From positions 48,235-112,234 of the forward strand of contig CACWOX010000003.1 of assembly GCA_902762615.1 (NCBI GenBank): a stretch of 64,000 nucleotides of DNA, given 5' to 3'. The number at the start of each line of letters is the position of its first letter. The stretch's first letter is position 1. Source of the DNA: an uncultured Ruminococcus sp. (lineage in GTDB: Bacteria; Bacillota; Clostridia; Oscillospirales; Acutalibacteraceae). A program made the translations under genes and the position numbers. Of the stretch, positions 17,265 through 25,675 are shown piece after piece. Under the pieces are notes generated by a model. That model was not told the DNA's origin. It ran no database searches and worked only from the letters and a program-made list of their open reading frames with translations.

Positions 17265-18074
17265 TTACCTTCCTTGCTTTTTCTTGTTGTTCTTTTTGTA
17301 GGGAGCGGTCTCGGCTGCCTTGGCAGCACGCTTCTGCCTCGAAGCGGAGATCTGCGCCGACGCCATCAGCGAACGGAGCTCGTCGTCGCTGAGGTCCCGC
17401 CAGTCGCCCGGCTTGAGCATTCCGAGCCTGACGTTGCCGACGGCTGTCCGCTTTAAGCGAATGACCTCCAGCCCCAGCTCCTCGCACATCTTGCGGATCT
17501 GCCTGTTGCGCCCTTCGTAAAGGGTGATCTGCATGACGCAGCGGTTTTCCTCCTTGGTGATAAGATTCACGTCGGCGGGAAGGGTCATCTGTCCGTCGAT
17601 CATCAGACCCTCCGAGAGCTTGGCAAGCATATCCTCCGTCACCTGCTGACGGACGGTGACGCGGTAGGTCTTGGAAACATGACTGCGCGGGTGGGAAATC
17701 CTGTTGGCAAAATCGCCGTCGTTGGTCATGAGCAGCAATCCTTCGCTGTCGCGGTCGAGCCTGCCCACGGGGAACACTCTCTGCTCCACGTCCGCCACAA
17801 GCTCCGCGACGCATTTGCGACCCATTTCGTCCTCCATTGTGGTGACGAATCCCCTCGGCTTGTGCAGCATTATGTAAACCCTGCGGCTGTTCTGCGGCAC
17901 CAGCTTCCGGCTGCCGACAGTCACCTTGTCCACGGCGGGATCGACCTTGTCGCCGATTTCGGCAACCCTGCCGTTGACACGCACCTTTCCTTCGGCTATG
18001 AGCTGTTCCGCCTTGCGCCGCGAGGCAATCCCGCAGTCGGCTATCAGCTTCTGAAGCCTGATTTTTTCTGCCAT
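17265..18074 (-). CDS. rRNA pseudouridine synthase, RsuA/RluB family
   Basis: The 269-residue protein has an N-terminal S4 RNA-binding domain (LQKLIADCGIASRRKAEQLI) and the catalytic motif GRLDRDSEGLLLMTNDG, whose first Asp attacks the uridine. FANRISHPRSHVSKTYRV and EGRNRQIRKMCEELGLEVIRLKR complete the family signature. It modifies a large-subunit rRNA uridine (RluB-like, next to scpAB-type clusters in many Firmicutes) in the cytoplasm. The lysine-rich C-terminal tail is common. The exact rRNA position is inferred. Confidence 0.92.
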   Translation of the reverse strand: MAEKIRLQKLIADCGIASRRKAEQLIAEGKVRVNGRVAEIGDKVDPAVDKVTVGSRKLVPQNSRRVYIMLHKPRGFVTTMEDEMGRKCVAELVADVEQRVFPVGRLDRDSEGLLLMTNDGDFANRISHPRSHVSKTYRVTVRQQVTEDMLAKLSEGLMIDGQMTLPADVNLITKEENRCVMQITLYEGRNRQIRKMCEELGLEVIRLKRTAVGNVRLGMLKPGDWRDLSDDELRSLMASAQISASRQKRAAKAAETAPYKKNNKKKQGR

Positions 18075-18106
18075 TTTATCTGACTCCTTTTCTTACGAGC
18101 GTAGAG

Positions 18107-18385
18107 TTACTTCAAAGAGTGTGAAGCTTCAAAGAGTGTGAAGTGTGAAGTGTGAAGTGAATGAGCGCCGGAGGCGCTGGAATAAAGAAACGCTGCGCTT
18201 CTTGGTTTGAAGTGTGCCACTCTGGTCGGCATTGTAATATATGTCCACACAAAAGCCCGATTGTAAAACCGGCAGTCATTTCTAAGAAGCGCAGCGTTAT
18301 ATATTCCAAGGCGCTCCGCGCCTTCCATAACTTCACACTTCACCTGTCAGCTGTGCTGACGTGTCACACTTCACACTTTTAAAAG
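18107..18385. repeat. MITE-like imperfect inverted repeat element with flanking short tandem repeats
   Basis: Fills the gap between dacF and the pseudouridine synthase gene. The left end has CTTCAAAGAGTGTGAAG twice in tandem (18110-18126, 18127-18143), overlapping AGTGTGA units (18135-18155). The inner left arm (GCGCCGGAGGCGCTGGAATA, then AACGCTGCGCTTCTT) recurs inverted on the right (AAGAAGCGCAGCGTT, then ATTCCAAGGCGC). The right end has CACTTCAC-type units matching the left ones inverted. Core 18205-18280 is unique sequence without a gene. Confidence 0.75.
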
Positions 18386-18404
18386 GCTCCGCACTCTGAA
18401 AAAC

Positions 18405-19829
18405 TTAGTCTGCGTTTTTAGACCGTTCCCGTATCGCCTTGATATAGTCGGTGAACCAGCCGTTTGTGACAGAGCGAATGTCCTCGGTGGCTGTGATGGG
18501 ATAATCCGCTATCACAATGCCGTTGACCGAATAGCGAAGATGTCCCACAACGTCGTCCTTGGCGATCGGCGCGTAGAGGAAGTCATCGAAAACCACCTCG
18601 CGCACTACGTCCTTGGATTGCGTTTTCAGCACGTTGTAGGTTTCTCCCGGCTTGCATTCCACCTGCACATGCTTTTTATTGCCGCCCACCACGGTCGCGT
18701 CAAAGGCGGAAATATCCGGATCGACCGGAACCTGTTCATACAGGCTCTTGGCGTAATTGTAAAGGGTCTTGTGGTCGTTCCAGCGGTTGAGATTGTTGAG
18801 CGTCACACACACCAGACTAAGACCTTCCTTTGAGGTGACGTGCGACACGAGGCACTGTCCGGCGAGGTTGGTCACGCCTGTCTTGATGCCGTCGCAGCCC
18901 TCATAGCCGTATTGCTGCCCCTGAAGGAGGTAATTGTGCGAGACCAGCATTCGCCCCTTTGGGAATTCATCGTAGTAAATATTGCGTGCCTTGAAGCTGA
19001 CTATCTGACGGAAATCGGAATTCTGCATGGCATACTTACCCAGAAGCGCCATATCGTAGGCGGTGGAATAATGCGCGCCGTCGGAGAACTGATCCAGCCC
19101 CGAAGGGGTGTCGAAGTGGGTGTTGAGCATGCCCAGCTGCGTCGCCTTTTCATTCATCAGCGACACAAAGGCGGGAATGCTTCCGCTCACGGCGACGGCA
19201 GCGGTATTCGCCGCGTCGTTGCCGGAATACATCATCATGGCGACGCAGAGATCGTACATCGTGATTTTGTAACCGGGCTTGAGCCCTATCTGTGTGCCGT
19301 CGAGCAGCTTCATGCACTCCTCGTTGACGGTGATGGTGCGCCCGATATCGCCGCTCTCGAGGGCAATAATGCAGGTCATGATCTTGGTGGTGCTTGCCAT
19401 CGGCATTTGGCTGTTTTCATTCACGCCGTAAAGCACCATTCCGGTGTCGCAGTCCATTACAACCGCTCCGCCCGCGTTGATTCGGGGAGTACCGTCCTCG
19501 TTGAGCTCGGTAGCGGTCTGCACCGCCTCCTCCACCTCATTCTCGTTGACCTCCGCGCCTGTGGGCTTGGTGGTAGAAGTCGTGGAGGATTCGCGGGCGG
19601 TTGTTTTTTTCGTAGTGGAATTGGTCGGGTCGTCGGACGAAGCGGTTGTGGTGGAGGTGCGCTTTGATGTCCTCATGTCGTAGGCGGAATTGCCCGAGGC
19701 GGGGAGCGTATTGCCTCCCGCACTGACCGAAAACGCGAACGCCGCCATCATCGCCGACGCAATAAGCAGCGCCGCGCCGCGTTTGAAAAATCCGCCGATA
19801 CTGTTGAATGATTCTTTTTTATGATTCAT
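18405..19829 (-). CDS. D-alanyl-D-alanine carboxypeptidase (DacF-type, penicillin-binding protein)
   Basis: Trims the terminal D-Ala of peptidoglycan stem peptides outside the membrane. Of 474 residues, the N-terminal signal (hydrophobic ~18-35, AFSVSAGG) is followed by a Thr/Ser-rich linker (~50-95) and a transpeptidase-fold domain. Its three catalytic motifs are STTK (SxxK), SGN (SxN) and KTG in DGIKTGVTNLAG. The PBP5_C beta domain follows. The Thr-rich spacer likely threads the wall. It lies upstream of the MITE-like element; gerW is upstream of it. Confidence 0.93.
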   Translation of the reverse strand: MNHKKESFNSIGGFFKRGAALLIASAMMAAFAFSVSAGGNTLPASGNSAYDMRTSKRTSTTTASSDDPTNSTTKKTTARESSTTSTTKPTGAEVNENEVEEAVQTATELNEDGTPRINAGGAVVMDCDTGMVLYGVNENSQMPMASTTKIMTCIIALESGDIGRTITVNEECMKLLDGTQIGLKPGYKITMYDLCVAMMMYSGNDAANTAAVAVSGSIPAFVSLMNEKATQLGMLNTHFDTPSGLDQFSDGAHYSTAYDMALLGKYAMQNSDFRQIVSFKARNIYYDEFPKGRMLVSHNYLLQGQQYGYEGCDGIKTGVTNLAGQCLVSHVTSKEGLSLVCVTLNNLNRWNDHKTLYNYAKSLYEQVPVDPDISAFDATVVGGNKKHVQVECKPGETYNVLKTQSKDVVREVVFDDFLYAPIAKDDVVGHLRYSVNGIVIADYPITATEDIRSVTNGWFTDYIKAIRERSKNAD

Positions 19830-19947
19830 AATAATACCCTGCCTTCATTTTGTATTAAGAATACAAACAGCTATGTGTAGTCTTTGCCGACAAGGGTCAA
19901 TTATTCGGTGAGGAAAATATTGCAATATGACGGAATTTCGCGTCATA

Positions 19948-20469
19948 TCACTCGGAGATTTCCTCATCAAGGGTAAGCGGCTCGGCTTTCTCAGCCATTT
20001 CCTTGCTTACCTCCGGCTCTTCTTCCTTCTTTTTGTCCTTGACTCCGGCAAGAAGGCTGCTCACCTGATCCACCAGATTGGGTATCATTCCCACAGCCTT
20101 GTCGAGAGAATTCATGTTGTTGTCTATCTGGAGCAGGCGGACATTGGTGGGCGTTATCACCAGAAAGGCAACCGGCTGCACGGTAACGCCTGCGCCGCCG
20201 CCGCCGCCGAAGCAGCGGTGTCCCGATTTGCCGTCGAAGTCCGAGCCGCCCGAGGCAAAGCCGTAGGACATCTTGGAGATGGGGATAATGGTGGTGTCGC
20301 CGTTGACAATCGGGTCGCCGATAATGGTGGAAACGTCTACCATTTCCTTTATTTTGGAGAGGGTGGTGTCCATCATGCCCTTGATGGGGTGAACGGGAGC
20401 CTTTGCCTTTTCGCCTGCGGAATTCTCGGCGGTTTCAGCCGAAACGGATTTTTTCTCGGATTCGCTCAT
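19948..20469 (-). CDS. gerW: GerW family sporulation protein (YtfJ)
   Basis: 173 residues. The core GMMDTTLSKIKEMVDVSTIIGDPI, FGGGGGAGVTVQPVAFLVI and the glycine-rich run are characteristic of GerW/YtfJ, a spore protein needed for normal germination in Bacillus. The C-terminus carries a highly charged Lys/Glu tail. It is 15 bp downstream of the DUF2953 gene, a pairing common in spore-forming clostridia. Presence suggests, but does not prove, that this organism sporulates. Confidence 0.9.
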   Translation of the reverse strand: MSESEKKSVSAETAENSAGEKAKAPVHPIKGMMDTTLSKIKEMVDVSTIIGDPIVNGDTTIIPISKMSYGFASGGSDFDGKSGHRCFGGGGGAGVTVQPVAFLVITPTNVRLLQIDNNMNSLDKAVGMIPNLVDQVSSLLAGVKDKKKEEEPEVSKEMAEKAEPLTLDEEISE

Positions 20470-20484
20470 TTTTATTCAGACCTT

Positions 20485-21354
20485 TCATTTATGATTTGCT
20501 TTTTTTGCTTTCAGCTTTGATGTAAATTTTATCTGTGCCACCGCGAATTTTATCACAGCCCACAGCAGATTTCCTATCATTAATATGGGGAAAACCGTCA
20601 ATTCGCCTATGAGGTAAATCACAATGCCCTCTCCGGCAAAATCGGGAATGATCTCTATGTCCCTGGTCTTTGGGCTGGACGGGTCATAGCCGCGGGTATT
20701 GCTCAGCAGGAAGGACAGCGCCGGAAACGCGCCCGAGCATATTCTGCCGTATTGAATAGCTGTGTCGGCGGCGTCCTTGCCCGAAACCGAAGCGTGCAGC
20801 ACCAGCCTGTCGATTCTGATTCCGCGGTAAATGCGAACCATCGCGCCCCCCAGCGCCTTGCCGATATCCGCAAAGAATCCCAGCGCTCCGAAGAAGCCCC
20901 GCTGCTCTTTGAGTGCGCCGAAAAAGCTCTGCTTTTTCTCGGGTTTCTTTGGCTGGGGCGGTTTCTTTGGGCGGGGCTTCGGCTTGCGGCGTATTTTGGA
21001 TTGAATCCATCTTGCCGCCTTCCCTATTCCCCGGAATATCGCGGAGAAAATTTCCTTTATCGCTGCCAGCGCCATGCCGAAAAATCTTCCCGCTGCGGCA
21101 AGCGCCTTGAGAAAGACCCCCGGCGGCTTCTTGGGCGGTTTTTCACCCACGACCGTGTATTTGACGAAAAGATATCTGATGCGAAACGTCACGTCCGGCT
21201 CATATCTGATTTCCAGATGAAGCGGCACACACATGGCGGCAAGCAGCAGCAACAGTATGATTAACAGGAGAATGCCGATTATTTTCAGCAAAACACCGAT
21301 TATTTTCAAAACAATCAACAGCACTTCTCCTTCCGAGGTATTTTTTCGGGGCAT
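20485..21354 (-). CDS. DUF2953 domain membrane protein
   Basis: 289 residues with a strong N-terminal transmembrane helix (~10-42, many Leu/Ile) and a Lys/Pro-rich stretch (~120-145, KPKPRPKKPPQPKKPEKK). A C-terminal membrane-proximal part contains EIIPDF and a hydrophobic YLIGELTVFPILMIGNLLWA. Adjacent to gerW, as DUF2953 proteins usually are, so a sporulation link is inferred. Biochemical function is unknown. Confidence 0.82.
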   Translation of the reverse strand: MPRKNTSEGEVLLIVLKIIGVLLKIIGILLLIILLLLLAAMCVPLHLEIRYEPDVTFRIRYLFVKYTVVGEKPPKKPPGVFLKALAAAGRFFGMALAAIKEIFSAIFRGIGKAARWIQSKIRRKPKPRPKKPPQPKKPEKKQSFFGALKEQRGFFGALGFFADIGKALGGAMVRIYRGIRIDRLVLHASVSGKDAADTAIQYGRICSGAFPALSFLLSNTRGYDPSSPKTRDIEIIPDFAGEGIVIYLIGELTVFPILMIGNLLWAVIKFAVAQIKFTSKLKAKKANHK

Positions 21355-21417
21355 GGTATAACATGAAAGCTGCGTAAATCAGGGGCTTTATCAATTTGAA
21401 TACCTGCGTTTTTCCCC

Positions 21418-21652
21418 ACTCGGGGCAAGGCAAGTCTTGATATGGCGTTATATTGGTATTCGCCCGCGCCTGTTGCGTGTCAAAGCGCGTCTCGCTCGGT
21501 CGGCTTTAAAAAGCCTCCCTCGTGGTGGCGCTGCCCCCACCGCCCCCGCCAAGGCTCCGCCCTGGACCTGCCAGGGAGCCTTGCCCCCTGGACCCCACGC
21601 TCGCCTGGAAAAAAGACGCTCGCTAATTGGGCGCTTCGCGCTTTCTTTTTTC
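21418..21652 (+). repeat. interspersed palindrome-rich repeat element, copy 2
   Basis: Same orientation as copies 1 and 3. The 37 bp identical core is 21486-21522, including hairpin GGCTTTAAAAAGCC (21502-21515). Internal pairs differ from copy 1 in a compensating way (CCAGGGAGCC and GGCTCCGCCCTGG regions). It fills the gap between the DUF2953 gene and scpB. Confidence 0.85.
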
Positions 21653-21666
21653 TTTATTCTTTATTC
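21653..21666. repeat. heptad repeat through the scpB stop codon
   Basis: TTTATTC occurs twice in tandem (21653-21659, 21660-21666). The scpB stop codon (21661-21663) lies inside the second unit. Confidence 0.7.
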
Positions 21667-22245
21667 TTTTTCTTCCGCTTCTTCCTGTGCGCCGCGAATG
21701 GCTTCCTCCAGTGTCATCTGTAGGTTGGCTTCGGTTTCGTCGGGGATTGCCGGAAGCTCTCCCATGGATTCCAGACCGAAGCAGCGCATGAAATTCGTGC
21801 TGGTGGCGTACTGCATAGGTCTGCCCGGCAGGTCGAGCCGTCCGCGCTCTTCAATCAGCCCCCTTGCCAGCAGTGTGTTGACCACGCCCGAGCAGTCCAC
21901 TCCGCGCACCCGTTCAATGAAATTCTTGGTGACAGGCTCGTTGTAGGCTATCACCGCAAGCACTTCCATCGCGGCGCCCGAAAGGGGCGTGTCCTTTTTC
22001 ATGTCAAGCAGCGTGCGGATCATCGGGGCAAATTCGTCGCGGGTGGTCATCTGATACTGACCGCCCAGCTTCACCACTCGAAGCGCCGAACCGCTCTGCT
22101 CATAATATTCGTTCAGCTCGGAGCAGACGCTGTCTATCGTATGTTTTTCCACACCCAGCACGTCCGCCATTCTCTCGCAGCTCACCGGGTCGCCGCCTGC
22201 GAATATCATAGCCTCTACTGTTGCTCTGAGTCCGATTGATTCCAA
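21661..22245 (-). CDS. scpB: segregation and condensation protein B
   Basis: The kleisin-associated winged-helix subunit of the SMC-ScpAB chromosome condensation complex. 194 residues with two wHTH domains: AMIFAGGDPVSCERMADVLG near the N-terminus and LAVIAYNEPVTKNFIERVRGVDCS, the family's best conserved block, near residue 110. The C-terminal tail is acidic. Its start lies inside the end of scpA (31 bp overlap), showing translational coupling. Confidence 0.95.
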   Translation of the reverse strand: MESIGLRATVEAMIFAGGDPVSCERMADVLGVEKHTIDSVCSELNEYYEQSGSALRVVKLGGQYQMTTRDEFAPMIRTLLDMKKDTPLSGAAMEVLAVIAYNEPVTKNFIERVRGVDCSGVVNTLLARGLIEERGRLDLPGRPMQYATSTNFMRCFGLESMGELPAIPDETEANLQMTLEEAIRGAQEEAEEKE

Positions 22246-22946
22246 TTGCGTCCACCACTCTCGTTTATCGTCATAATGTTGTTGTCGTCAATGTTGACCT
22301 TGCGGCTTCGTATCAGGTCGAGCACCGCCAGAAATGTGGCAATCAGTTCGCTGCGTGACTCAGCCCGTTCAAACAGCGTGGAAAACCCAAGCCGCTTGGA
22401 TTTGTATATGCTCTTGAGCACAAAGCCTATCCGCTCGGTGACAGACACGATCTTCTTGCCCACTATCGCGCGGAAGTTCTCTTTGGAAGGGGGCTTTTTG
22501 CGAAGTCCTCTGCCTATGGCGCTGACGTATGCCTTCACCAGCTCCGCCGCGTCGTGCGAACGGCTGTAGGTCAGGTCGTGGCTGATCTTCATCTCGGGAC
22601 GGGTGAAGCCGTCAAAGCTCACCTTCTCCGCCAGCTTGCCAGCCATCTGCTTGCAGAGCTGGTACTCGATCAGCTCGCCGCTCAGCTCCTTTTTCAGCTC
22701 CTCGGCTTCCTCTTTGCGGGGCATGAGCATTGCCGTCTTGATGTAGACCAGGCGCGACGCCATCGTGAGGAATTCGCTGGAAACGTCCATATTCTCCAGC
22801 CGCATCATGTCGATGTGCTGCATGTACTGCTCCAGCAGCTGAGCCACCGGAATATCGTAAATATTCAGCTTGTTTTTTGATATGAGATAAAGCAGCAGGT
22901 CGAGCGGTCCCTCAAAGACCTCCAGCTTATAAGATATTTTTTCCAT
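22215..22946 (-). CDS. scpA: segregation and condensation protein A (kleisin)
   Basis: 243 residues. N-terminal YKLEVFEGPLDLLLYLISKNKLNIYDIPVAQLLEQY is the kleisin SMC-neck binding region; ASRLVYIKTAMLMPR follows, and a C-terminal winged helix binds the SMC head. It bridges SMC dimers with ScpB and overlaps scpB by 31 bp, a normal arrangement in Firmicutes. The gene follows the M50 protease by 52 bp. Confidence 0.95.
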   Translation of the reverse strand: MEKISYKLEVFEGPLDLLLYLISKNKLNIYDIPVAQLLEQYMQHIDMMRLENMDVSSEFLTMASRLVYIKTAMLMPRKEEAEELKKELSGELIEYQLCKQMAGKLAEKVSFDGFTRPEMKISHDLTYSRSHDAAELVKAYVSAIGRGLRKKPPSKENFRAIVGKKIVSVTERIGFVLKSIYKSKRLGFSTLFERAESRSELIATFLAVLDLIRSRKVNIDDNNIMTINESGGRNWNQSDSEQQ

Positions 22947-22973
22947 TTAGTGCGCTCTCACTTCTTCCGCCAA

Positions 22974-23001
22974 TGCGTCATGCTTTATGCTTTATGCTTC
23001 A
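22974..23001. repeat. four heptad repeats ending at the M50 protease stop codon
   Basis: TGCGTCA, TGCTTTA, TGCTTTA and TGCTTCA run without gaps. The last three bases (22999-23001) are the stop codon of the minus-strand protease gene. Confidence 0.85.
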
Positions 23002-23727
23002 AATGCCGTACAAAAAGCGGATGACAGACGCCGAGGCATTCAGTCCAAGCGCGTTGAATAGCCCGTCGACAACGCCGCCAAGCCATGAAAAGAGCGAATA
23101 TTCCACCGTCCACAGCGGTCCGCTCAGCAATTGAATCGCCACATAGAACACCACAATATAGACAATGGGATTGACGCGGCTGATTGCCTGTTCGATTTTG
23201 TACATCAGCTTGTCGGGCATGATCCAGTTGAGTATGCGCGAACCGTCAAGCGGCATGATGGGCAGCATATTGAATACCGCCAGACCGACATTGAGCAAAA
23301 CCACACGCAGCATCACAAAATAAAACGCGTAGAAAAAATCATAGCTCATGTCAAAGCACAGTCCGGCGCGGAATATGATCAATCCGAGAAAAGCCATAAG
23401 GAGGTTGGAGAGCGGTCCCGCAAAGGCGACAAGCGCCATGTAGCCCTGTCTGCGCTTCTGATTGCGGAAACGCACGGGACTGACCGGGACAGGCTCCGCC
23501 CAGCCGAAGCCGATCAGAAACATCATCAGAGCGCCGTACAGATTGAGATGCGCCATCGGATTGAGGGTGAGACGTCCGGCGCGTTCGGCAGTGTCGTCGC
23601 CCAATGCCTTTGCCATCAGACCGTGAGCACATTCATGCACCGGCATGATGAAGCCCAGCATGAGCACCATTGTCAGAATGTAAAGCAGCATTTCTCTTGT
23701 GTCTCCAAGCGTACTGAAAAATCCCAT
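22999..23727 (-). CDS. site-2 protease family (M50) membrane metalloprotease
   Basis: 242 residues, about six hydrophobic segments. The start is set at 23727 (AAGG RBS; the residues after it align with the family). HECAHG (HExxH variant in VHECAHGLMAKALGD) carries two zinc ligands in a membrane helix, and NMLPIMPLDGSRI supplies the NPDG-like third ligand. Such proteins cleave transmembrane segments of regulatory proteins; YwhC-type members next to scpAB are common in Firmicutes. The substrate is unknown. Promoter at 23794-23822. Confidence 0.9.
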   Translation of the reverse strand: MGFFSTLGDTREMLLYILTMVLMLGFIMPVHECAHGLMAKALGDDTAERAGRLTLNPMAHLNLYGALMMFLIGFGWAEPVPVSPVRFRNQKRRQGYMALVAFAGPLSNLLMAFLGLIIFRAGLCFDMSYDFFYAFYFVMLRVVLLNVGLAVFNMLPIMPLDGSRILNWIMPDKLMYKIEQAISRVNPIVYIVVFYVAIQLLSGPLWTVEYSLFSWLGGVVDGLFNALGLNASASVIRFLYGI

Positions 23728-23793
23728 AATGCAATACCTTCCTAATCTGCGTAAATTTAGGGCATACTCCCCATTTAAATTATTATCCGAAAT

Positions 23794-23822
23794 ATTATAC
23801 CCTATGCCGTATAAAAAAGCAA
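23794..23822 (-). promoter_or_regulatory. promoter of the M50-scpA-scpB operon
   Basis: Minus strand -35 TTGCTT (23817-23822), 17 bp, -10 TATAAT (23794-23799). The region up to 23968 holds no gene. Confidence 0.65.
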
Positions 23823-23968
23823 GCATTATATTGTTAAGGAAAATGCAAAAATCCGCACAACCTGACATTGCACGGATTTTCGCCTCAACATTTTTTAGTT
23901 ACACTCATTTCCACACATCGTAATCAAGCGATTCGTTAAATTGTGGCGTGTAAATTTTTTTGTTTGTG

Positions 23969-24265
23969 TCAATTCTGGTCTTTTGAGTGCATAATGATCG
24001 CCGCCGAATTTACAGCCGTAACCAATACAAACAGTATACAATATACCACTGCCATCGTCGGATAAATGTCCATTATACCGGCTATGTCATTTGTGGCTAT
24101 CCGACTGTTTATATCAAAAAAGCCAAGCAGCATTTCCGCCCCTATGCAACTGTAGCTTGCAATTATCCATAGATTTCGTCTCGATTGACAACACACAAGT
24201 GCAATAACCGAGGTAATAAGAGCGCATGGCGCGAGAATAATGTCCGTACTGTTCACTCCCTCCAT
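23969..24265 (-). CDS. small membrane protein, unknown
   Basis: 98 residues with about three hydrophobic helices (~8-26, 32-50, 68-92). No family recognised. The proposed ATG (24265) is immediately followed by GGAGGG, so a GTG start six bases into the frame is possible. It is not clearly linked to neighbours; an AT-rich gap with a terminator lies on the 3' side of the next gene. Confidence 0.55.
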   Translation of the reverse strand: MEGVNSTDIILAPCALITSVIALVCCQSRRNLWIIASYSCIGAEMLLGFFDINSRIATNDIAGIMDIYPTMAVVYCILFVLVTAVNSAAIIMHSKDQN

Positions 24266-24375
24266 TTTATATTGATAAACGATAAGGCAATATTGAATTT
24301 CGATTAAATTATATCGTTATTCAGGCAAATTGTCAAGTGCTTCTTATATATATTTACATTATATTCATAATGCAC

Positions 24376-24413
24376 AAAAAGACTGCCCAACACAATTGCA
24401 TCGAGCAGCCTTT
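24376..24413 (-). terminator. terminator after the 125-residue hypothetical gene
   Basis: Arms AAAGACTGC (24378-24386) and GCAGCCTTT (24405-24413) give a minus-strand hairpin ending in TCTTTTTG, just past the stop at 24421. Confidence 0.75.
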
Positions 24414-24420
24414 GCCAATG

Positions 24421-24798
24421 TTACTGATTGACATATCCGTACCAAAAGCGGTACCATCTTCCCATATGCGGCAGAAATGAATATTTTTCGGTCTTTACAC
24501 CATGCTCACACAGTATATCCAGAATTTTGTAAAGCTGCGTGTGCCACAGATTCAGCCTGAGCGGAATTTCTTCGCCGCTGCCCAGTTTAAATTTAATTTT
24601 CGGCAGAATAGTCGAATAATACGCCAGCTCGATTTCACGGTATTCAGCGCGGTACTGCACATCGTGGAAAATGCCGCCGTCCACTGTCACGACCTGCTCG
24701 TCAAATATTGCCCGTCCTCCGCCGCTGGAGCTTTCGCTGCCGTAGATGATTCCGCAGCGGAATGCTTTTGTATGATTTGATACTCTTTTCTGATGCAT
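24421..24798 (-). CDS. hypothetical protein (125 aa)
   Basis: No family recognised. A glycine/serine turn (SESSSGGG, ~22-29) is followed by a beta-rich domain and an aromatic C-terminus (HMGRWYRFWYGYVNQ). AGGGAG precedes the ATG at good spacing. It is 11 bp downstream of the HAAS-type gene and is probably the last gene of the PadR operon. Confidence 0.65.
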   Translation of the reverse strand: MHQKRVSNHTKAFRCGIIYGSESSSGGGRAIFDEQVVTVDGGIFHDVQYRAEYREIELAYYSTILPKIKFKLGSGEEIPLRLNLWHTQLYKILDILCEHGVKTEKYSFLPHMGRWYRFWYGYVNQ

Positions 24799-24809
24799 AA
24801 AAGCGCTCC

Positions 24810-25223
24810 CTAAAGCAAGTCGGACGGCGTAACATCTTCAAAAACCGGCCCGATTTCAAGCTCGGTTACAGAATATGCCGGCGTACCCAGAATGCCCTTT
24901 ATCAACGCAAAAAGCGTAAAACCTGTAAGGAAAAGCAGTGCCGCCAACACAACCGACACGACGCCGATCAGTATAATCCTGCCGGCTTTGATTTTTTTGG
25001 TAATCTTTGTGCCGTCCTGATTGGCGTAGTATTCGCCGGCAATACATTCCGGCGTGCCGACATAGTCGATCACATCGTCAAGCCTCGCCTCCGGATTCTC
25101 GGCGAGATAGGAATCAACTCCCGCCTTTATATCGGGAAGAAGCGTCTCTCTTCCGTCCCGCGGCAGCGCCCTTGCCACCTCTCTGTAATACTTCTTCAAG
25201 CCCTTTTCAATACCCTTATTCAT
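24810..25223 (-). CDS. HAAS/DUF1700-like small membrane protein (copy 1)
   Basis: About 137 residues. The N-terminal helical region (GLKKYYREVARALP, then YLAENPEARLDDVIDYVGTPECIAGEYY) matches the HAAS signalling-domain pattern of proteins co-encoded with PadR regulators. One or two transmembrane segments (~85-115) follow. The ATG at 25223 has GAGG 11 nt upstream; an in-frame ATG four codons earlier is too close to it. It is a paralogue of the next gene upstream. Confidence 0.8.
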   Translation of the reverse strand: MNKGIEKGLKKYYREVARALPRDGRETLLPDIKAGVDSYLAENPEARLDDVIDYVGTPECIAGEYYANQDGTKITKKIKAGRIILIGVVSVVLAALLFLTGFTLFALIKGILGTPAYSVTELEIGPVFEDVTPSDLL

Positions 25224-25255
25224 CTGACATTTCACCTCACTGCAGCTCTTTCATA

Positions 25256-25675
25256 TCAGTTAAACCCGTAACCGGGCAAAAGATCGGGATTGGAAACAAC
25301 GCCTCCGTCATACTGAACAAACCGGCTTTCAATTATGCTGCTCCCTATCAGAAAAAAGATGACGGAAATCACCAAAATCAAAACAATAATAACCGCAGCT
25401 ATCAGAAACATGATCAATATTTTCTTTCCGACCTTGATCTCCTTCGTGATCTCCCTGCCGTCCTGATTGGCGTAATATTCATTAGCGATACACTCCGGCG
25501 TGCCGACATAGGCGATCACGTCATCCATTGTCGCGTCGGGATTCTCGGCGAGATAAGCCTCCACGCCCTCCCTGATGCCCGGAAGAAGCGCCTTTCTCCC
25601 GCCCGCAGGCAGCGCCTTTGCGATTTGCTTATAGTAATTATCCAAATCCTTTTCCATTGTAGTGTTACTCTTCAT
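25256..25675 (-). CDS. HAAS/DUF1700-like small membrane protein (copy 2)
   Basis: About 139 residues, strongly similar to the downstream gene through VGTPECIANEYYANQDG and a following transmembrane segment. Its start overlaps the end of padR (stop at 25665-25667), giving translational coupling; an in-frame ATG at 25657 just after that stop is the alternative. The tandem HAAS pair is probably under PadR control, as is usual for this arrangement. Confidence 0.78.
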   Translation of the reverse strand: MKSNTTMEKDLDNYYKQIAKALPAGGRKALLPGIREGVEAYLAENPDATMDDVIAYVGTPECIANEYYANQDGREITKEIKVGKKILIMFLIAAVIIVLILVISVIFFLIGSSIIESRFVQYDGGVVSNPDLLPGYGFN

